From NCBI GenBank assembly GCA_936943315.1, contig CAKZJM010000301.1:1-7271 (forward strand): DNA of 7,271 nt, given 5' to 3'. Within the stretch, counting starts at the first letter, position 1. Each line of letters opens with the position of its first letter. Source of the stretch: an uncultured Methylophilus sp. (GTDB taxonomy: Bacteria > Pseudomonadota > Gammaproteobacteria > Burkholderiales > Methylophilaceae). Shown piece by piece: positions 5,829-7,271 of this stretch. The position numbers and the translations under genes were made by a program. The notes beneath the pieces are model-generated. The model had not been told where the DNA came from, ran no database searches, and was given only the letters and a program-made list of their open reading frames with translations.

Positions 5829-6767
5829 ATGCTCATTAGACCAGATAGGCGTGTTTTACTTGCGCAGCAACGATTACAGAAAATTCATCCTGAAGTAGAT
5901 TTTTCTGCGATACAACATCGATTACTTGGCATGCCACCAGTCATGGAGAGCGAGGTGTTTAGCTCGTGGATAGCGAGAGGGTTACACACAGGCATCATCA
6001 AGAGAAAGCAGATTCGCGAATTGCTCAATTTTTCTTCTGCTTTTTATCTCGCAGATACTCAAGCAAATCGATTTAATCTGCCTGATCTGACAATGAGGTT
6101 TAATCTGGGAGCGAGTCACCTATTGCCAAGCATGTTTATTTTTAACGAAGCTGTGTTGAGCCTTTTTCAATTATTGAGCATAACAACCAATGTCATTGAG
6201 AAGTCTCCCATTTATCGTTTTTGTCCGCAATGTTTGAGTGAGGATGAAATGCCTTATATGTGTAAGTTCTGGCGATATGCATTCTCATATGTCTGTCAAA
6301 AACATGGCTGCTTGCTTATGGAGAGGTGTCCAAGCTGTCAATTGACAATTGATCCAGAAGCTTATGATTCGCGCTCGGCTAGGAATACTAAGCTTTCAAT
6401 ATATCTTCAATGTGCTCATTGCTACTCAATGTTGTATCCATCCAAATCTGTTCAGATCAGTGATCGCTTATTGGATATTTTATTTTGTGCTCAGAACATC
6501 TTGATAGATAGAATGGGCAAGCATCTGCCAATTAGCGATTATCTGATGCAAGTGAGCTATCCAATTAAGAAAGAAACTCATCAGCTTTATATCGGCATCC
6601 ATGGTCAAAAACTATTTGATGATTCTCCAGGAAAGATTCAATCATTATTTAAGCGCCAAGGTCTTTTTAATACGACGCATTGGTACCCGTCAAAAACAAT
6701 CTTTGTTGTAAATGCAACTTCAAAGTTAAAAGCGGCTGAACGCTGGATATTATCTAGTATGCGCTAG
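5829..6767 (+). CDS. TniQ-family target-selection protein, second divergent copy (TniE-like)
   Basis: A second TniQ protein (312 residues from the ATG at 5829). After a ~35-residue leader it shows the TniQ N-terminal signature PPVMESEVFSSWIARGLHTG (about 36-55). Its zinc ligands are C132 and C135 (FCPQC), C156, H159 and C161 (VCQKHGC), C167 and C170 (CPSC), and C195 and C198 (CAHC). Compared with the first copy, the zinc knuckles are all regular CxxC pairs and the rest is divergent, so this is an old paralogue rather than a recent duplication. It begins 2 nt after the preceding stop; a TTG start at 5823 (TTGA overlap) would add two residues and cannot be excluded, since the ribosome site is weak. 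Tandem TniQ genes occur in Tn6022-type islands and in some other Tn7-like elements, where the two copies may serve different targets or act together; which applies here is unknown. Confidence 0.9.
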   Translation: MLIRPDRRVLLAQQRLQKIHPEVDFSAIQHRLLGMPPVMESEVFSSWIARGLHTGIIKRKQIRELLNFSSAFYLADTQANRFNLPDLTMRFNLGASHLLPSMFIFNEAVLSLFQLLSITTNVIEKSPIYRFCPQCLSEDEMPYMCKFWRYAFSYVCQKHGCLLMERCPSCQLTIDPEAYDSRSARNTKLSIYLQCAHCYSMLYPSKSVQISDRLLDILFCAQNILIDRMGKHLPISDYLMQVSYPIKKETHQLYIGIHGQKLFDDSPGKIQSLFKRQGLFNTTHWYPSKTIFVVNATSKLKAAERWILSSMR

Positions 6768-6792
6768 ATGTAATCGTTCAAGTTGAATTATT

Positions 6793-6800
6793 GAGGAGAT
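6793..6800 (+). promoter_or_regulatory. Strong ribosome binding site for the HicB-like gene
   Basis: GAGGAG (within 6793-6800) lies a few nt before a GTG start at 6805. It is the best Shine-Dalgarno match in the window and argues that the small gene is translated despite its GTG start. Confidence 0.65.
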
Positions 6801-6804
6801 AACT

Positions 6805-6981
6805 GTGGGTATTGAAAGCTATACATTTAACGTGATTTGGTCTGAGGAGGATGCGGAGTACGTGGGCCTTTGCTCAGCATTTCCATCTTTAAGCTATTTG
6901 GCCAGCGCAAAAGAAGACGCGCTGGCAGGTATTCAATCGTTGGTGGCAGAGATCGCTCTCGATTTGGTGACTGATCACTAA
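6805..6981 (+). CDS. HicB-like small protein (orphan, short antitoxin-type)
   Basis: A 58-residue protein starting at GTG, resembling the N-terminal partial RNase H fold of HicB antitoxins. It reads YTFNVIWSEEDAEYVGLCSAFPSLS, followed by a helix (SAKEDALAGIQSLVAEIALDL). The pattern wseEDgeyVg...FPsls...eeAl.gi..lv is characteristic of the family. Many HicB proteins are longer and carry a C-terminal DNA-binding domain; this one stops after the first domain, so it is either a short HicB form or a truncated gene. HicA, the usual partner, is small and normally adjacent to hicB, but no HicA-like frame is visible upstream (tniQ) or in the ~90 nt downstream. It starts 37 nt after the tniQ stop with a strong ribosome site, so it is probably co-transcribed with the transposition genes. 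The role is unknown; family membership is likely. Confidence 0.75.
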   Translation: MGIESYTFNVIWSEEDAEYVGLCSAFPSLSYLASAKEDALAGIQSLVAEIALDLVTDH

Positions 6982-7070
6982 TAGCTAATTGAAATGCTTG
7001 CTCTGTGTCCTCATGGGAACAATGGTCGCCACGGTTAAGTATTCGATCTCGCAAACCCTGTGTAAATTAG

Positions 7071-7271
7071 TTAGTTATTAGTAGACGATCTATATGTGGT
7101 TGACTGCAGTTGCTGTGACTGATTCATTATTGTCGATTGAAATACTGCAAAAATTGAAAACATATACACCATGGCAAATGGTATCAATAACAAACTCTTT
7201 TTTGTGCCATTAACAGGACGGATAAGCTTTTCAACTCCATGAATCATATTCCAGGTAAATAGAAATAAACC
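7071..7271 (-). CDS. C-terminal part of an unidentified membrane protein, cut by window edge
   Basis: On the minus strand a frame is open from the window edge (7271) to a TAA at 7073-7071, giving 66 residues. It begins GLFLFTWNMIHGVEKLIRPV and has one clear membrane segment, SLLLIPFAMVYMFSIFAVF (about residues 26-44). A polar tail rich in Q, S and T (STIMNQSQQLQSTTYRSSTNN-like) follows. An internal ATG would give a 58-residue protein, but the hydrophobic sequence before it suggests the gene continues beyond the window. It converges on the HicB-like gene with about 90 nt between their stops, and no obvious terminator hairpin is visible in that gap. It is probably cargo or flanking DNA. I do not recognise the family. 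Confidence 0.55.
   Translation of the reverse strand, partial: GLFLFTWNMIHGVEKLIRPVNGTKKSLLLIPFAMVYMFSIFAVFQSTIMNQSQQLQSTTYRSSTNN

Noticed and set aside
6827..7054. 75-codon minus-strand open frame over the HicB-like gene
   Set aside because: It is antisense to a frame with clear HicB features and a strong ribosome site, and its own product shows no domain.
7169..7242. 23-codon + strand frame beginning ATG GCA AAT
   Set aside because: Very short, no ribosome site, and antisense to the better-supported membrane protein fragment.

Overview
The window carries the core of a Tn7-like transposon: five genes in a row on the + strand (960-6767) encoding TnsA, TnsB, TnsC and two different TniQ-family proteins. 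The gene order (tnsA, tnsB, tnsC, tniQ, tniQ) and protein sizes resemble the tniC-tniA-tniB-tniD-tniE backbone of Tn6022/AbaR-type elements known from Acinetobacter. No sequence comparison was possible, so this assignment is from memory of the family. The host is probably a gammaproteobacterium of moderate to low GC; no 16S or housekeeping gene is present to decide it.

Layout: (1) At the left edge, on the minus strand, are a 12-codon start of a cut-off gene (1-36) and a complete XRE-type repressor gene (164-526). (2) Positions 527-959 form a 433-base AT-rich region with no convincing complete gene. It holds a symmetric -10/operator-like palindrome, a minus-strand intrinsic terminator, and just right of it a possible 3' end of a truncated minus-strand gene. 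A transposon end should lie in or near this stretch, but I could not fix it. (3) 960-6767 is the transposition operon. Its junctions are tight: a 9-nt gap, a 5-nt gap, a 4-nt ATGA overlap and a 2-nt gap. (4) 6805-6981 is a small HicB-like gene on the same strand without a visible HicA partner. (5) At the right edge, on the minus strand, is the 3' end of a membrane-protein gene (7071-7271, cut by the window).

How the genes work together: by family knowledge, TnsA and TnsB form a heteromeric transposase. TnsB (DDE) cuts and joins the 3' ends and TnsA cuts the 5' ends. TnsC is the AAA+ ATPase linking the transposase to the target complex, and TniQ proteins select the target. There is no TnsE, no cas gene and no CRISPR array in the window, so targeting is most simply protein-based through one or both TniQ proteins. 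The far end of the element and most cargo would lie to the right.

Points of interest: the C-terminal part of tnsA looks frameshifted; two small divergent TniQ genes occur in tandem; an orphan, short HicB follows the operon; and a gene-end-plus-terminator pattern sits immediately upstream of tnsA.
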